From NCBI GenBank assembly GCA_007844125.1, contig CM017558.1, positions 28,891,567 to 28,955,566 of the forward strand: a stretch of 64,000 nt of DNA, written 5' to 3'. This DNA comes from Sinonovacula constricta. Taxonomy: Eukaryota; Mollusca; Bivalvia; Cardiida; Solecurtidae. A program made the position numbers and the translations under genes. Of this stretch, positions 11,761 through 24,500 are shown piece by piece. Numbering within the stretch: position 1 is the first letter of the stretch; each line of letters begins with the position of its first letter. The notes under the pieces were generated by a model, which worked only from the letters and a program-made list of their open reading frames with translations, had not been told where the DNA came from and ran no database searches.

Positions 11761-13350
11761 ATGAGAACCATGACAAATTCTACATCATCCAGCCCCAGCG
11801 AAGTGCTGACTCAGTTTGCGGAGGCTTTTTTCACCTGGATTCATACCGACATCTTCCCCGTGTGCACCGCGGCCTATGATATCATTGCTATCATTGTTGG
11901 GCTGATTCTCAACACCCTCCTGATTGTATCTTTCAAGAAACGGGGACTCTTCAACGAGCCAAGCACCCTCTTTGTCTTGATGTTGTGCGTTGTAGATTTC
12001 TTGGCCTACGCATTTCTACTTCTGCCAAACATAATCACCGCCGTCGCACAGAAGTGGATTCTCTCCGAGCCTGTTTGCACAGCGCACGGCTTCATGATGG
12101 TGTACCTTATGTTTGCGCAGTTTTTATTTCTCGTTGTCTTGTGTATAGAAAGGACAGTAAAACTTACAAAAGACGATTCGATTCTCTATGACAAGATTTT
12201 CGAGAGTGATAAAAAGAAGCGGATAATCGTCGTGTGCGTGTGGCTGATTTCGTGTCTTCTATCAGGTGTCCAACCGCCTTTGATAGATATTCGATACGAT
12301 TTCTTTCATCATGGTTGCATGCTAGACTATAACGATCAACCAGCTTTTCTGATCGTGAATTTTATTTTGTCAATAGTTGCTACAACAGTATGTTTTGGCG
12401 TCTGTTATGGAATGATATTTCGTAAACGACACGATACCCTGAAAGCAGCTAGGGCAGACAGGGCGGCAAAACGGAAGAATAACGCTGGGACCAGAGACGG
12501 TTCGATAGCGGAACCTTTGAAAAAGAATGAGAAAGAAAATGGGAAACAAGAAAGCGGACTTGTTAACACAGAGAAAAGTAAACAAACAAGAAAACGAAGA
12601 CGACGTAAGCATGAAGACCACTTGCTGATTGAAGTATTTAGCGATGATGCCGAGAATCCAGCCTTTCATTTATCAATCACGTATTTGTCGCTTTGGACCG
12701 TTATCATCGTTTGCTACTTCCCCTATTTCTTTGCTTGGTTCTTCAACATATACAATACCAAAATATGGGGTGGTATATTTAATATAATACTCCTCGCCTT
12801 GCACACGGGCTTCGTAATAAAGCCAATTATCTACCTTGGCCACAATCGGCACTATAGGTATTTAACAAAGCAGACCCTACCGGAAACAGTCCGAACGCGT
12901 GCGCGGACCATGCGTTCTTCAATAAGCAGCATGGCGGATAAAATGGAAAACTTCTTATTCCGCTCTCCATCGTACAAGAAACTGGATTCCGCTCTTGCCA
13001 CTCACAAGGCGGTTTTAATTTGGAAGAGAAAGATGAAGAAGAACACCGGCCTGTTCAAGATTAATGAAGGAGCAGACGATGTGCAAGAGGAACATCCCAA
13101 GAACCAAACGACAACGCTGTCAGAAGTCGACAACACAGTTACGGACGTGATTACAGAGGAGAAGCGCCCGACAATTACTCCAAGTGGTATAAATGTGTCA
13201 ACAACAGCGACTATTTCCTTTATCGAACAAGAGAGAATGAGACTTCGACCTTCACCTTTACCAGGTGCCCCGGAATCGCCCGAAGACACTAGTAGCAGTT
13301 CGCCGAACAGTTCCGACACGACTGCTTTAGTTCACATGAACAATAGATAG
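11761..13350 (+). CDS. orphan class A (rhodopsin-like) G-protein-coupled receptor, intronless coding region
   Basis: The 529-residue protein has seven hydrophobic segments. The first contains GLILN (Asn51, position 1.50). The second contains Asp79 (2.50). Cys106 (3.25) can pair with Cys186 in loop 2. TM3 ends in ERT (130-132) in place of DRY, and TM4 has Trp161. Loop 3 is long and very basic (about 221-300, with KRRRRK). TM6 carries CYFP (318-321) and TM7 carries KPIIY (354-358) in place of NPxxY. The usual TM5 proline is missing. The C-terminal tail is about 160 residues and ends in a Ser/Thr-rich region. It acts at the plasma membrane; ligand and G protein are unknown. ATG 11770 has a better Kozak context (ACCATGA) than ATG 11761. 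AATAAA at 13715 is a candidate polyadenylation signal. Confidence 0.5.
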   Translation: MRTMTNSTSSSPSEVLTQFAEAFFTWIHTDIFPVCTAAYDIIAIIVGLILNTLLIVSFKKRGLFNEPSTLFVLMLCVVDFLAYAFLLLPNIITAVAQKWILSEPVCTAHGFMMVYLMFAQFLFLVVLCIERTVKLTKDDSILYDKIFESDKKKRIIVVCVWLISCLLSGVQPPLIDIRYDFFHHGCMLDYNDQPAFLIVNFILSIVATTVCFGVCYGMIFRKRHDTLKAARADRAAKRKNNAGTRDGSIAEPLKKNEKENGKQESGLVNTEKSKQTRKRRRRKHEDHLLIEVFSDDAENPAFHLSITYLSLWTVIIVCYFPYFFAWFFNIYNTKIWGGIFNIILLALHTGFVIKPIIYLGHNRHYRYLTKQTLPETVRTRARTMRSSISSMADKMENFLFRSPSYKKLDSALATHKAVLIWKRKMKKNTGLFKINEGADDVQEEHPKNQTTTLSEVDNTVTDVITEEKRPTITPSGINVSTTATISFIEQERMRLRPSPLPGAPESPEDTSSSSPNSSDTTALVHMNNR

Positions 13351-15402
13351 TTTCCACATTAGTGAAGATCCCTTATCTTGGCAGCCATCTTTGATGATAA
13401 CTTCAAGGCATTTTCAGATGAATTGTATAGAAGCGTAAATTTTATTTTCTTACATCATTTGTGGTCCGAAAATTAAAAGCTGTACACCATTGGAAAGCTC
13501 TTGAAATTCATATTTTCAAAATGCAGCATTTTTAAAATTGATAAATGTACAAAGGATTAATACACATAAATAGATTAAATTTAAACAAAATGAACAGTGT
13601 ATCTTTTTTGGTTGTATTTTTCTACCTTTTAAACGATCAAAATATGGTTTTGATATTTGAAATACTTCATAAAAGCTGTTAAATTGATATAAAATTCAGT
13701 AAAATAGACTGAAAAATAAAAACACAGTAGTGAGTTTAATACAGCACATATTCCCAGATTTCGGCCTGCATTAGCTTCTTCCTTGAAAGATGGCTACCCT
13801 TAAACTGTCTTATCAGTGCCTATGACATCATATGGAAACTATCTATAGGTAGACTATAAACAGGTTGGATCGTACATAGTTATCCTTATTGTTTTATTTG
13901 TAAATTGCAAATAGTTGTTTGCATAATGTATTTTCCTCCGTGTTCTATTGGGCGATAGAATACACTAGTACAACTTTGTTGTTTACAAGTTTCCTGATCA
14001 TTATTTTGATGTAAGGGCCCTGTCTGCACGTAATACAAAAGTTCTTTAATAATATTAAAAAATGTATATTGAAAATCAGTCTGTATAATTGTGATTTGTG
14101 TATAAAGATCAGAAAAAAAGATACGAAAGATAGTTTTATATATTTTACATGATTATAAATCTTCCTAACAGGTCAATTTTAAAGGTATCATGGTTTCATT
14201 CTTTCAACAACAATTATCGTGTTTTCCTTTCTATTGAGACGAGTTTAAAGAGCATTATCTACGAACGGCACTCCAAAAGCATCTCCGTCTTTGATGCTTT
14301 GATTTTAAATTTCTAAATGCAATGATTTGATTAATGCGAGTTGGGTTTTTCTTAATTTAATTTACTAACACGTTATATTATCTTGTCAGTGTGTATATTT
14401 TTGATAACTTAAAAATTAAAACAAACTGAGAGACATAAGCTTTTATGAAGAAAATGCTGCATGAATAAGAAAAAAGGGGAAAACTTACAAAATTTGTGCT
14501 TGTTTGTTCGCACTGATACGATTATTGTCAAAGTGACGACATCCGGTTTATAAATGGTGCAAGAAAACCCATTTCAGACAAAAAGTCTGGCTAAATCTAC
14601 CGGCAGAAATCTGGCAGGCCTCCAAACATGATAGATGAGGGGAATTGACGAATTCTCTGTTTAGAATTCACTACAAATTTACTAATTTATATGTAAAGTT
14701 TGCAAATTTACTGTCACTTTCTTTGTTATGTGGTTTCAAGACACTGAAGTAAACTATTTTTGTGACATGTTGTTTGTTCTTTGGTCAGCTTCTATATAGT
14801 AAATGCTGCTGATCTAGTACATGTATATAATAAATGATAACTGAATATTGAAAGTAATCCGATATTAACAATACAGCATTTGTTAAATAAGACGCTCAAT
14901 TAGTCTCTGACTTTGATTCTCGTTTGTTAAAAAAAATTACATATTTAGTAAAATATTTAGTAAATTACGATTTTGTCAGCATAACGGAGTTGTCCAAATG
15001 GAGCGGGACATCTTTAAATTTTGATTTTCCTTTGCATGCTGTATTTTGCACGTTCATCAACCTTTTATGGCCCGACTGGTAGAATTCATTTTGTTAAAGT
15101 CCAACGTTTGCCTCAAAGACGACGTCGTTCTTCGAGGCATAATGTTTCTAATAGTCCAATACGCCATTATCCTGGCTACTTTAGGTAAAGTTATATTACA
15201 TTAAAGTGTGAAGGGTGGTATGTGAGCTAGATTGTTTTCCCCCCAAACAACCGTATACATTTTTGTTACATGGAAAGATCCAGTGAAATACTGTTTATTG
15301 ATGTCCTACTTATATATGAATGGTGGAGCATAGCACATTACTCGTAAGTACAAAATGGTGATTCCTATCTGAGCCACACTGCACAGTAAGCTATTTTTAA
15401 AC
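13351..15402. other. 3' UTR and flank of the receptor gene
   Basis: AT-rich, without coding signal. An imperfect inverted pair (GCAGCCATCTTT near 13381 and AAAGATGGCT near 13787) brackets about 400 bp and may mark a decayed element. The AATAAA at 13715 falls inside it. Confidence 0.5.
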
Positions 15403-15830
15403 TTAAGCCCCGGTCCCACCGCACGAACGGTGCTGTAGCGTTTCTGGAGCGGTGAAAAAAGTTCATCACCGCTTGTTACCGTTCAGCAGACGTTGGACAC
15501 CGTTAAGGAAACGCCGTATACGCTCTGTCACCGCTTATGGTCCCTTCTACCGCTCCGAAAGTTTTGAGCTGCACAAAATATCGAGAGCAGTAAGAAAGGG
15601 TCAATTTTCCGCTCCGGCAAAGTTCAACGCCGCTCTAACAACGCTAAGTCACCGCTAAACCAACGTTCGCTACCATTAAACCAACGCTATAGCAACGCTT
15701 AGACAACGCCCGTGTTTTCAATTTCCTTCCGATTTTGTGCGCGGTGACGAGCGTTTTCGAAATTCGGTACCCCCTCCCTACCGTTTAAGGAACGCTACAA
15801 CAACGTTCATGCGGTGGGACCGGGGCTTAA
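15403..15830. mobile_element. MITE with 20-bp-class TIRs and TTAA target duplication
   Basis: TTAA (15403-15406) is followed by GCCCCGGTCCCACCGCA. At the other end the exact inverse TGCGGTGGGACCGGGGC is followed by TTAA (15827-15830). The match continues inward with one mismatch (CGAACG against TGAACG). The 420-bp body is CpG-rich and consists largely of ACCGCT, AACGCT and ACGTT words about 11-12 bp apart. There is no transposase frame. TTAA duplication is typical of piggyBac-type elements, but that assignment is inference. Confidence 0.5.
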
Positions 15831-17250
15831 GAAAACCAAGCGACCTCTTACTTTTGAGATTATCTATGTAATCATCCGATGAATCCGCTCTGACGTTAGC
15901 ATATCTTTTATCAGAAATCACAATCGTGCTAATTTATAGAGTTGGAAAGAATAAACATTCAGAGCGTTTTTTAATGATATGTACTGAATAACAATTACGC
16001 AAGTGAGATAGTGTTCAAACTCGTCTTTATTTAGAAATGATGTTTATTCAGAAATTATGCACTTTTCCCCCAAACCAGTTAAAAGGTTTTGCTAATTGTA
16101 TTTTATATAGGCAAACAGGCGGATACAACCTTTGATGTTTATATGAATGAATCATAAGCAGTCATAATTTATACTTGTGCAAAATCTCAACTGAGGTATG
16201 TTTCTGGCAGTTGTGTTTTATTTTTTACCAATTAGAACATGTATTATCATTTATGTGTTATTTTATTGTTTTCGTATATGAAACTTAAAGTATTAAGATG
16301 TGTAAATAGTAACTAAATTAAAACCCGACAAAAATTTATCACATTATTAAGCGTTGTATTTTGGATTATTTTCCAAATGTTTATACATTTTCACCTCAGC
16401 AAACTTACGTTTTGCGAATTTTTTATATAGTTTAGTTTTATATAATTTTTCTTATATGTTTACTACAAATACTCTTGTGCTATTTATGTAATTGTTGTTA
16501 GATATTTGTAATAAGTTTTTATGTTTATTAAATGTAAGTTAAATAAAAAATACCTTATCTTATTCTGTCCTAAACTTGTGTTAATTTATACAAGTGCTGC
16601 TTTGTTTACAGCCTTACTGGTGTTACTGCGAGAAATATAGTATTTATACCACAAATATTATAGTACATTTAGCATTTGATGTATTTATCTCACACACGGA
16701 AATTGCTTAAAGGCATAATATCTCGGTAAAAACAACCTTATTTGTTCAAAACATTTTTAAATCAAGAAGCATAAGACAGACTTACTAAAAAAGTTATTGA
16801 CCTTTAATGGGTCCGATTTAAATCCAAATGAACTGATAAGCGCAGCTTAAAACCTTTTAAAATTAAATCAAAATTATAACATAGGTTATGCTGAAATTTA
16901 AATTAAATAAATGTGTTATAAACCTATATACATGTACATCGACAAAGTTGCGCAGTCTGTAGAGCACTAAATTGCCATCCAAGAGGAAGGGATTTCAAAT
17001 CCTACAGAAATAAGCATTTTTTAAAATTATGTTTGGTTTTGTTATAATTTACTTTTGTTTTTCTTTTCTCGAATTTTCAGTTTCTAAATATAATCGATCA
17101 ATAAGTTTTATTTGATAGTTTTAAGCTATTTTTAGATTAAGTAAACATTATGCCCCCAACTGTATTATTGCTTTAGGCTATCTACATTAATACGTGGTTT
17201 GTTTTATGTACATTACTATTTACTCCCTAAGTAAAGGCAAGCACGAGTGG
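15831..17250. other. AT-rich intergenic DNA
   Basis: No gene seen. A tRNA-like fragment at about 16940-17003 (GTTGCGCAGTCTGTAGAGCA and GGATTTCAAATCC) is probably a decayed SINE head rather than a functional tRNA. Confidence 0.5.
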
Positions 17251-17462
17251 TATAGCTCCCTTGGTAACCCTCAAGCAAATATAAGGGTAGTTCCACAACT
17301 GGTTGACCCAGTGTCAGGATAATGTGTCTGGGTGTGGTATCATGCCAGGTGTTCACAGCATGCTATACAAAGTGAAGGTGGCACTATATATATTTCAAGT
17401 GGATACCGTCTCCAGATAACTGATATACTGTTGGTGGGACGATAAACCCAATGAACAAATAA
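17251..17462 (+). mobile_element. family A SINE, 5'-truncated
   Basis: Shares the body of the copies at 3866-4131 and 7069-7388 (TATAAGGGTAGTTCCACAAC, GATAATGTGTCTGGGTGTGG, AGTGAAGGTGGCACTATATA) and ends ACGATAAACCCAATGAACAA. The tRNA-like head is missing. Confidence 0.5.
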
Positions 17463-17753
17463 AAGGCAGAAGCTACTTTGTCTCTTGAGGGACAACAAAT
17501 TTACATATTCACGCGTACATTGTGGCGCGATCCATGGATACAGCCAAAAACAATAAACGTAGGTTTAAAAAAAACGAAGCATAGTTTACTTGCAAATTAA
17601 ATTACAATAGAAGTGAAGAATATGGTCACATTTGAACATTTCATCAATGACAGTAAATAAAATACATGTAATGTGTTTAATTAACAATACATAACAATAG
17701 CGGATGCAGAATGAAATAGTCGCAAGAAATAATAAATTTAACACCATTTAGAG

Positions 17754-17992
17754 AAGGGAGGGGGCGCAGTGGTAGAGTCGCCGACTTGTAACTCTGACCG
17801 CTTTGTCACTCACCGCGTGGGTTTGAGTCCCGTACGGGCCGAAGGACTTAATGTGGAAAGGTTATCCAGTTGACCTGCGTTGAGCCGGTGGTTTTACCCA
17901 AATATGTGTCTGGGGTCTTCCTCCACCAGAACAGCTGGACGTCGCTATAATGATCATAATTGGTCGCTGCGATGAATTTAAACAAGAAAACA
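17754..17992 (+). mobile_element. tRNA-derived SINE, family B, most complete copy
   Basis: The head reads GGCGCAGTGGTAGAGTCGCC with a B-box-like GGTTTGAGTCCC. The body has GAGCCGGTGGTTTTACCCAA, GTCTGGGGTCTTCCTCCACC, AGCTGGACGTCGCTATAATG and GGTCGCTGCGATG. At least six other copies or fragments occur in this window, in both orientations. Confidence 0.5.
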
Positions 17993-18039
17993 AAAAATAA
18001 TACCGTTTAGTTGTGTATTTCTGACGACTTAAAGGCATT

Positions 18040-18125
18040 ATATCATTTATTTATTTATTTATTTATTTGGGTTTTACGGCACACCGACACTTAACAGGTC
18101 ATACGGCGCCGAATACAAAGTAAAA
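18040..18125 (+). repeat. dispersed repeat with (TTTA)n and GGGTTTTACGGC motif
   Basis: A TTTA run leads into GGGTTTTACGGCACACCGAC, ACTTAACAGGTCATACGGCG and CCGAATACAAAG. The inverse copy is at 41583-41645, so this is a mobile-element end of unknown class. Confidence 0.5.
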
Positions 18126-18734
18126 TGTGAATAGAGCATAATCAGGTTAAATGTTAAGAAACAGAGTTTGCTTGAAATTTGTTATTTTGATTAACTTTAT
18201 TTTTAACATTATGTTACATTTAAATTTATAGTTAGATGTATTAATGTCGTAACATCTGGAAGTACAAAAAGAAGTTTACTAACAGAAGAACCGTTATAAA
18301 CAGAACAAGTTTACACCGACCATGTCCCGAAAAATAAAAAAAGGCCAACTAAATAAGTTGATACATATAATTGATGTTACCATCAAGTACACCTCAGCTT
18401 ATTGTTTTAATTATAAGTCCTATACATGATGATACTATGAAATGGTGATGACAGAGAGAAACCCCCATTAAAACATGTTTATTTTATGAAAATTTTAAAC
18501 TAATTGTCCACAGATACTACAATTTGCATGTTACAGTTTTTCTTAAAATACTCCAAAAAATATATAAAAGGTTAGCTTCCATTCATAAAACATTTCAACT
18601 AAGAATATATTTTTATCTCCAAAAAATCAAGGACTGTTTTTTGGCTTACAAATGTAAAAATGATTATCATACAACTCTAAGCACTTTAATATTAAAAACT
18701 GTCTTATAATTGAGCTTAACGTGTTACAATGCTA
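18126..18734. other. 3' flank of the LRRC74-like gene
   Basis: An ATTAAA polyadenylation variant (plus-strand tttaat at 18685-18690) lies about 45 bp beyond the stop codon on the minus strand. Nothing else is recognised. Confidence 0.5.
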
Positions 18735-21545
18735 TTAGGCCGATAGGGCCGCTTTATCTTTTAGTAGACCCCACCCTTTCTTGGCCCCATTGTCTCCATC
18801 CGCTCCTTGGCCCGGTTGTGGTTTGGCGCCGAAGCCCGCCAGAATATCATTGGTGATCATGATCTTTCGCACCAATTTCTGAATCCTGCCGACACTCGTC
18901 TGCTCCAAAGGTATTCCTGCCCTCATGTGCTTCCGCAGCTGTTCCTTGTACAGCTTGCTGGCGTCCAGGAGTTCCCTGAGGAAACGTTTGAAATTTAATT
19001 TATATCTATGGAGGGCATTCTTGTCAACATTCCAGACGTATATAATTTATATCGTAAAATAAAACTGTTAAAATGCATCAGTGTATTGCAGTTTAATGTT
19101 TTTTACTTGTAACTTTTATCATTTAAAGTTTCATTTATAAAGACTAGTCTAGATTATTGACATAGAATGAACCTCCAAATAATATGAGTAAACACATTCA
19201 GCCAGCAAACTGAATCCATACTGAAATCTTTACCCGATACTGTGTGGCATTTCTTCAAATTTGTAAACCACTTTTATGCATATATCACCCGAAACGTTCC
19301 CAAAAGACCAAAAACCTCTCAATATGACCGAGAGTGGCGTTTATTTTCGACTTACTCCAGAAAAAAAGTTTAGTATATGTGCAATTGCAAAAGATGATTT
19401 TGGAAAAGGAATCTGACTTAGACAGTACATTTATTAAATAAAATATCTGTAACCTTTAAAATATTTTAGACAATAAAGCCACCCATTATTTTATCATTTA
19501 TATGGAGATCGTTATTTAAATCTGTATATTAACCCAGTATATTCATGAGCACATTTTCATGCAAAAAGGTCAATGTTAAAATACTTAAAAGATATAATGC
19601 ACATAATGAATTGGAAAAAAATCAAATAACTTACGAGTAATCAATTTCTCCGTTATTGTCTGCATCACACGATTTCACAAATTTTCGGAGTGTTTTCGTT
19701 TTCAATGGTATATTGACAGCCTGAAAAAGAAAAATTAATTAGGTAAAAACAAATTAAAAACTTGTTCAGGTAGCCATTTTCCCTGAAAATCTGACGCGTT
19801 CATAAGGAAGTTTATTTATTACTTGACAAGATGTTCATGAAGACGACACAATCTTTAAGTATTATATATTTTATTGTGTTCCATCCTGTTCTCCAATTCT
19901 CGGTTTTTAAGAATTTTACTGTATACAAGGCGTGCGACCAAGATGCATGCAGCGGGCCCACTAAACAAAAACATCAATTTAAGCCTTAAATCAACTAATG
20001 CATATCTAGCTAACATATTCTACAGGTACTAGATCTGGAATAGACTTCGAATGTATTTATAGACTGAACGCTTTCATCCGGATGTTTACTTGTTTAGGGC
20101 CTTTTCGTATACTTTTTCGAGCCCGCGATGTTGCAATTACTGTTCAATAACTAATAATTTAATATATGAGGATGTAAAGGATGATCACGCGAGGGAAAGT
20201 GATAATTTTAATCGTCATAAAAACGGATAACTTACTAAAAGATTGTGGCTCTTTTTAAGAACTACCTCGGCCAAATAAGCTTGAAGACCACCATTCGGAA
20301 CTCCTCGAACACTTTTATTTAGACGCTTCACTGCTTAAACAAATTAAAACAGTTTTCGAGCGCAATCAATCAGTCAATCAATCTACCAATACATCTTTTC
20401 AAAACCAAATCATATGTAAAGTTGCAGAATCGGCAAATATTTATTTGGAAAGATCAGGACTTTATGAACTACTTTCATCATTCAAATCGCAACAACCTGT
20501 CGCCTGTTCAACTAACTTTATATCCGAGGTTGTTTCGTTAAAATGGCTGAGGTGTACCGATTTAAAGAGTGTCTCACATGAACGTTTTCCGATCATTAGG
20601 ATTCGAACACAGCTTTGAAGGACAAATTCGCGATTTAACCATTCGGCCATGTGCTACCTAAATGATAGATTGTTCTTGTGGAGATTCTTTCCCCAGGTTC
20701 TTTGTCATACATCTATGGGATTGAGTCTAACATAGTTTTAGAGCTTGAAACTGGCCCGATTTAAGAGTAAACTCTGATATGAGAGTGTAATATCACTAGG
20801 TTATAGTTACTTATATTATACAGCGCTGCATAACTAGCCGATTTGGGGATTTGTGCTTCCGCATTGTGAAATAGTTCGGTGTTTATAAGTAAAAAAGTAT
20901 ATTTTTTACAAACGTTAATAAATAGCACGAATAGTGTTTATGTGCACATCGGCATCACCGTCTACTGTGTACACAGCTTTATTGTTAGAGCCCAAAATTC
21001 TTTTAGTGCTTTCATAAAATTCTTTAAAGACATTTGTTCACATTTCTCAAAATCTAAATCTTCCGACTGATCTGCCAAGCGCCGGTGGCTCTACCGAGAC
21101 ACTTTTCTTGGCTGAGATATGCCTCCACGAATTTTGCCAGATTGATAATGAATACATGTTTAATGATATTTTTAAATACAACAAAGATATAGCAATACGC
21201 CCACTTAAAGGGTACCTGAAGTCCTTGTTGGAACTCAGCGACACTGATCCCCTTGCTGTTATCCTTGTCCATCTGATGGAATAGATCCACCAGTCGCAGC
21301 TTCTGCAGCCGCATAAACTCCATCAGAACAAAGTGTGGATTCTCATTCAGCAGTGCCAGTTCGTCCTCTGTCTGATCCTGCAAAGAGTACAGCTGTGTTG
21401 CTGTCACTAGTACTATATATGTACATTGATATATGTATGCTAACACAGTTATTGACTAGAGCAAAAGACATGTTCATTATTTGCTGTACATTGTATTTAA
21501 TAATCACATTGATTTTTCATGATCATAATCATGATCATCATCATC

Positions 21546-21576
<31 letters not shown>

Positions 21577-24500
21577 ACGTCATCATCAACGTCATCATCT
21601 TGTTCTTTTTCTTCTTCTATAAAGCATACCTTCAAATGCACGTTGTTATATTTATATGACATCGTAACTTCATTTTGGCGACGTCCAGCAAATAATTGGT
21701 GGAGGAAGACCTCGGATCTATGTCTAGGTAGAACTACAGCGCACTGCAGGTTAAATAAAAAAACCTTCTCACACGAAAGTCCTCGTCCCTGCCGGGATAC
21801 GAACCAGCGCGGTGAGGAGCAGAGGAGTTACAAGTCGGCGACAATTACCGCTCGGCCACATGCGCCCCCGCCCCATGATTTTGTATATGTATATAGCAGA
21901 TAGTCGTGTGTAGAAAACACACCACGACATATGACTTATTTTGTTACACGTTAGTTGTACCTGCTTTCCCAGCGGTTCTCTGTCCCGGGAGAAGATGGTT
22001 CCAAACTTGACCTCGATGTCTCTGTGCTTCTGGATCTCCTTTAAGACGCTGATGAAATCATCGTGTACGTGCTGATCCTGTGGAGAGAGTCCCACAAATT
22101 GCATTAAAAAGGGGCGCGGGATAATATGAATTCAATATTTGTTCAACGCGACTAATTTAAAATAGATAAAATTCTAGGCGTTATTCGGGGCATTATTTAT
22201 TAACAGTAATATAACGACATTTTTAAATAACACTAAGGGATGAAAAGAATAAAGTCAAAATGTGTCAAGAGTTTTTGAAAGCTCATCGGAATCTACCATA
22301 TTTTGCAAAGGACTATTCGTACACAGAATGCTCTGAGATAAGGCAAGAGTATTTCTTTCGATCGGTACGTACTCCAAGATCAAGGTGCCTCAGGCCGATG
22401 GAGGGATGGGCCTTGATGAAGTTGAGTATGCCAGTGGCGCCCTCGTGGGAAATGTGGTTCCGGCCAACCTTCAACAATAATTGCCTTCACACTTAATACC
22501 TTATTAACAGAGTAAACGTCAATTTAAGTACTGGTTATGTAAAGTATGGGTTAAGCCACGTGAAAGACATTTATTAATCGCAGATGCGATTGCCAACAAA
22601 TAAATGTTCAACTGACAAGCCTAATGAATGTGCCGTCATACAAGTTATAACTTCCGATATTATTTATAAATACTCGACGTTTGCCTGCATATTTTCACTT
22701 CGTTTAACATAAGAAACTGATCAAACTATGCACTATCCGCAAAGTACGAATCCTAGTTAAGGTAAAAACCTTCGTGTGAGAAGTAAGCGGGTCTTCCAGC
22801 CAGTTTATAAATATTTGTCTGGGATTTATTTCCTCCTATAACACTGTGCAGTCGTCTCAAATGGAAATATTATGAACACCACACTGGCTTATTATATACT
22901 GCAACGCAGGCCGACGCTCTTCAACGGTCACCCATCCGTACACCAGCCAAGGTAACCGATGCTTAACCGCGCAAATTTAGAAGCCGCTTAAGCCACGTCG
23001 CTTAAGTGTTAAACCAGCAGCTAGGCTGGTTTGAAGCGATTATATTTCTACCTCTGAGGTCGTAACAAATAATATTGAAATTTGGAATGTGTCAACAAGA
23101 AAGGCATTATTTGTCTTCTCTGTAGGGGGTTAATAAATTCGGAGATGGCACTGGGGTAGGGTTGAGTATACTCGCCAGGACACAGTCTCAGGCTGCTGTG
23201 GTATCAGAAAGGGGCGTGACTTCGGAATTTTGCTGAAAAATGAAAACACAGTAAGCCCATCTGCAAAAAGCGTGACTAAGAGTTTTGCGTCCACCTCTTT
23301 GGTATCCCTCATCCTCCGTACACAAATTAATTGCTTACAACCTTTCCAGCTGTGATCGATCACAATATGGTGTTGTGGGTGGGGTAAACGTGATTTCAAT
23401 GAGATTGTTTTAATTCCAGTAATTCAGCTTGCCTTGAGGGTCCTAAGGGTGTTGTTCTTGGCCAGTTCCGAGATAAAACTGGCTACACATGGCTCGGACA
23501 GGCGGTTACATGAGATGTCCAGCTGCGTCAGGGTGCTGTTGTGGACCAATGCTTGTCCCAGATGGGACACGCCCTCGATATACAGGCCATTCCAGGCCAC
23601 GTTCAGGCTCTCCAGCTGGTTGTTTGTCTATGAAGAATATGTGTTTGTTAATTATTTACAATAGATAAAATTGTAAAGATAACTAGTAAGAAATGTGTTA
23701 AATGTGTCATCCGCCAGTTTGCCTAGCGTGCTTATAGATTTGGAATGAATATTTAGAGAGATGTTTCTTCTCAAGTTTCACGATTAGTACTGTACAATAA
23801 TTGAGGTCATGTTCAAAGTAGTGTTTACTTTGACTAAAATACGAGATAAGGCAGAAAAAATGTCCAAATCTAGCCCAAGCGACCCCACCCCACCCCCACA
23901 ATACATGTATTGTAACATGTATTTGATAAAGGCTCACCGGAGGATATCACGTTTGAAGTGGTTTGATAGCAACAACGAACAAAAAAGGAGATGGAAAATA
24001 TGTTATGTTTTTCGTATATACACATTTACCCCCATCAAATTAGACAATGTTATGACATGTTTTCATTTTTTAATAATATTTTCATTAATGAATTTAAGTT
24101 ATAATCATATAAATACCTATCTTAAAATTTAAAAGTCGTATTGATTCTGCATTCGTACAACTTTAAGCCCAGATTGGTTGAAATATTTTCCTTCTGAATG
24201 TTAAATTTTGTTGTTTGCGACCAGATCCGAGATAAGCTGACTGCCATTGGGTGAAATGACTGAACATGCAACAGGATGCCATAACGTCTGATATGACTTA
24301 AGACGTTACTTACGCCATTAGAAATCATTTGACAAATTTGTATACACGTTTATCACCTTAAGTTAAATAAATCTTATGCAATTAGGTAGATGGTTATACA
24401 ATGGACAAAAGAAATAAAGATGTTGCACATAAGATGGCTTTATACCGTTAGAGCTCTGCCTATCGCCTTGGCTCCCCGGAGTCGAAGATGGTTCCAACTG

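Noticed and set aside
11985..12669. Shadow frames inside the receptor gene
   Set aside because: Overlap a complete seven-span receptor frame with the expected conserved residues.
13381..13796. Possible MITE in the receptor 3' UTR
   Set aside because: Only about 12 bp of imperfect inverted match and no target duplication, so kept as a remark only.
16940..17003. Possible tRNA gene
   Set aside because: A- and B-box-like words are present, but the acceptor and anticodon stems do not pair.
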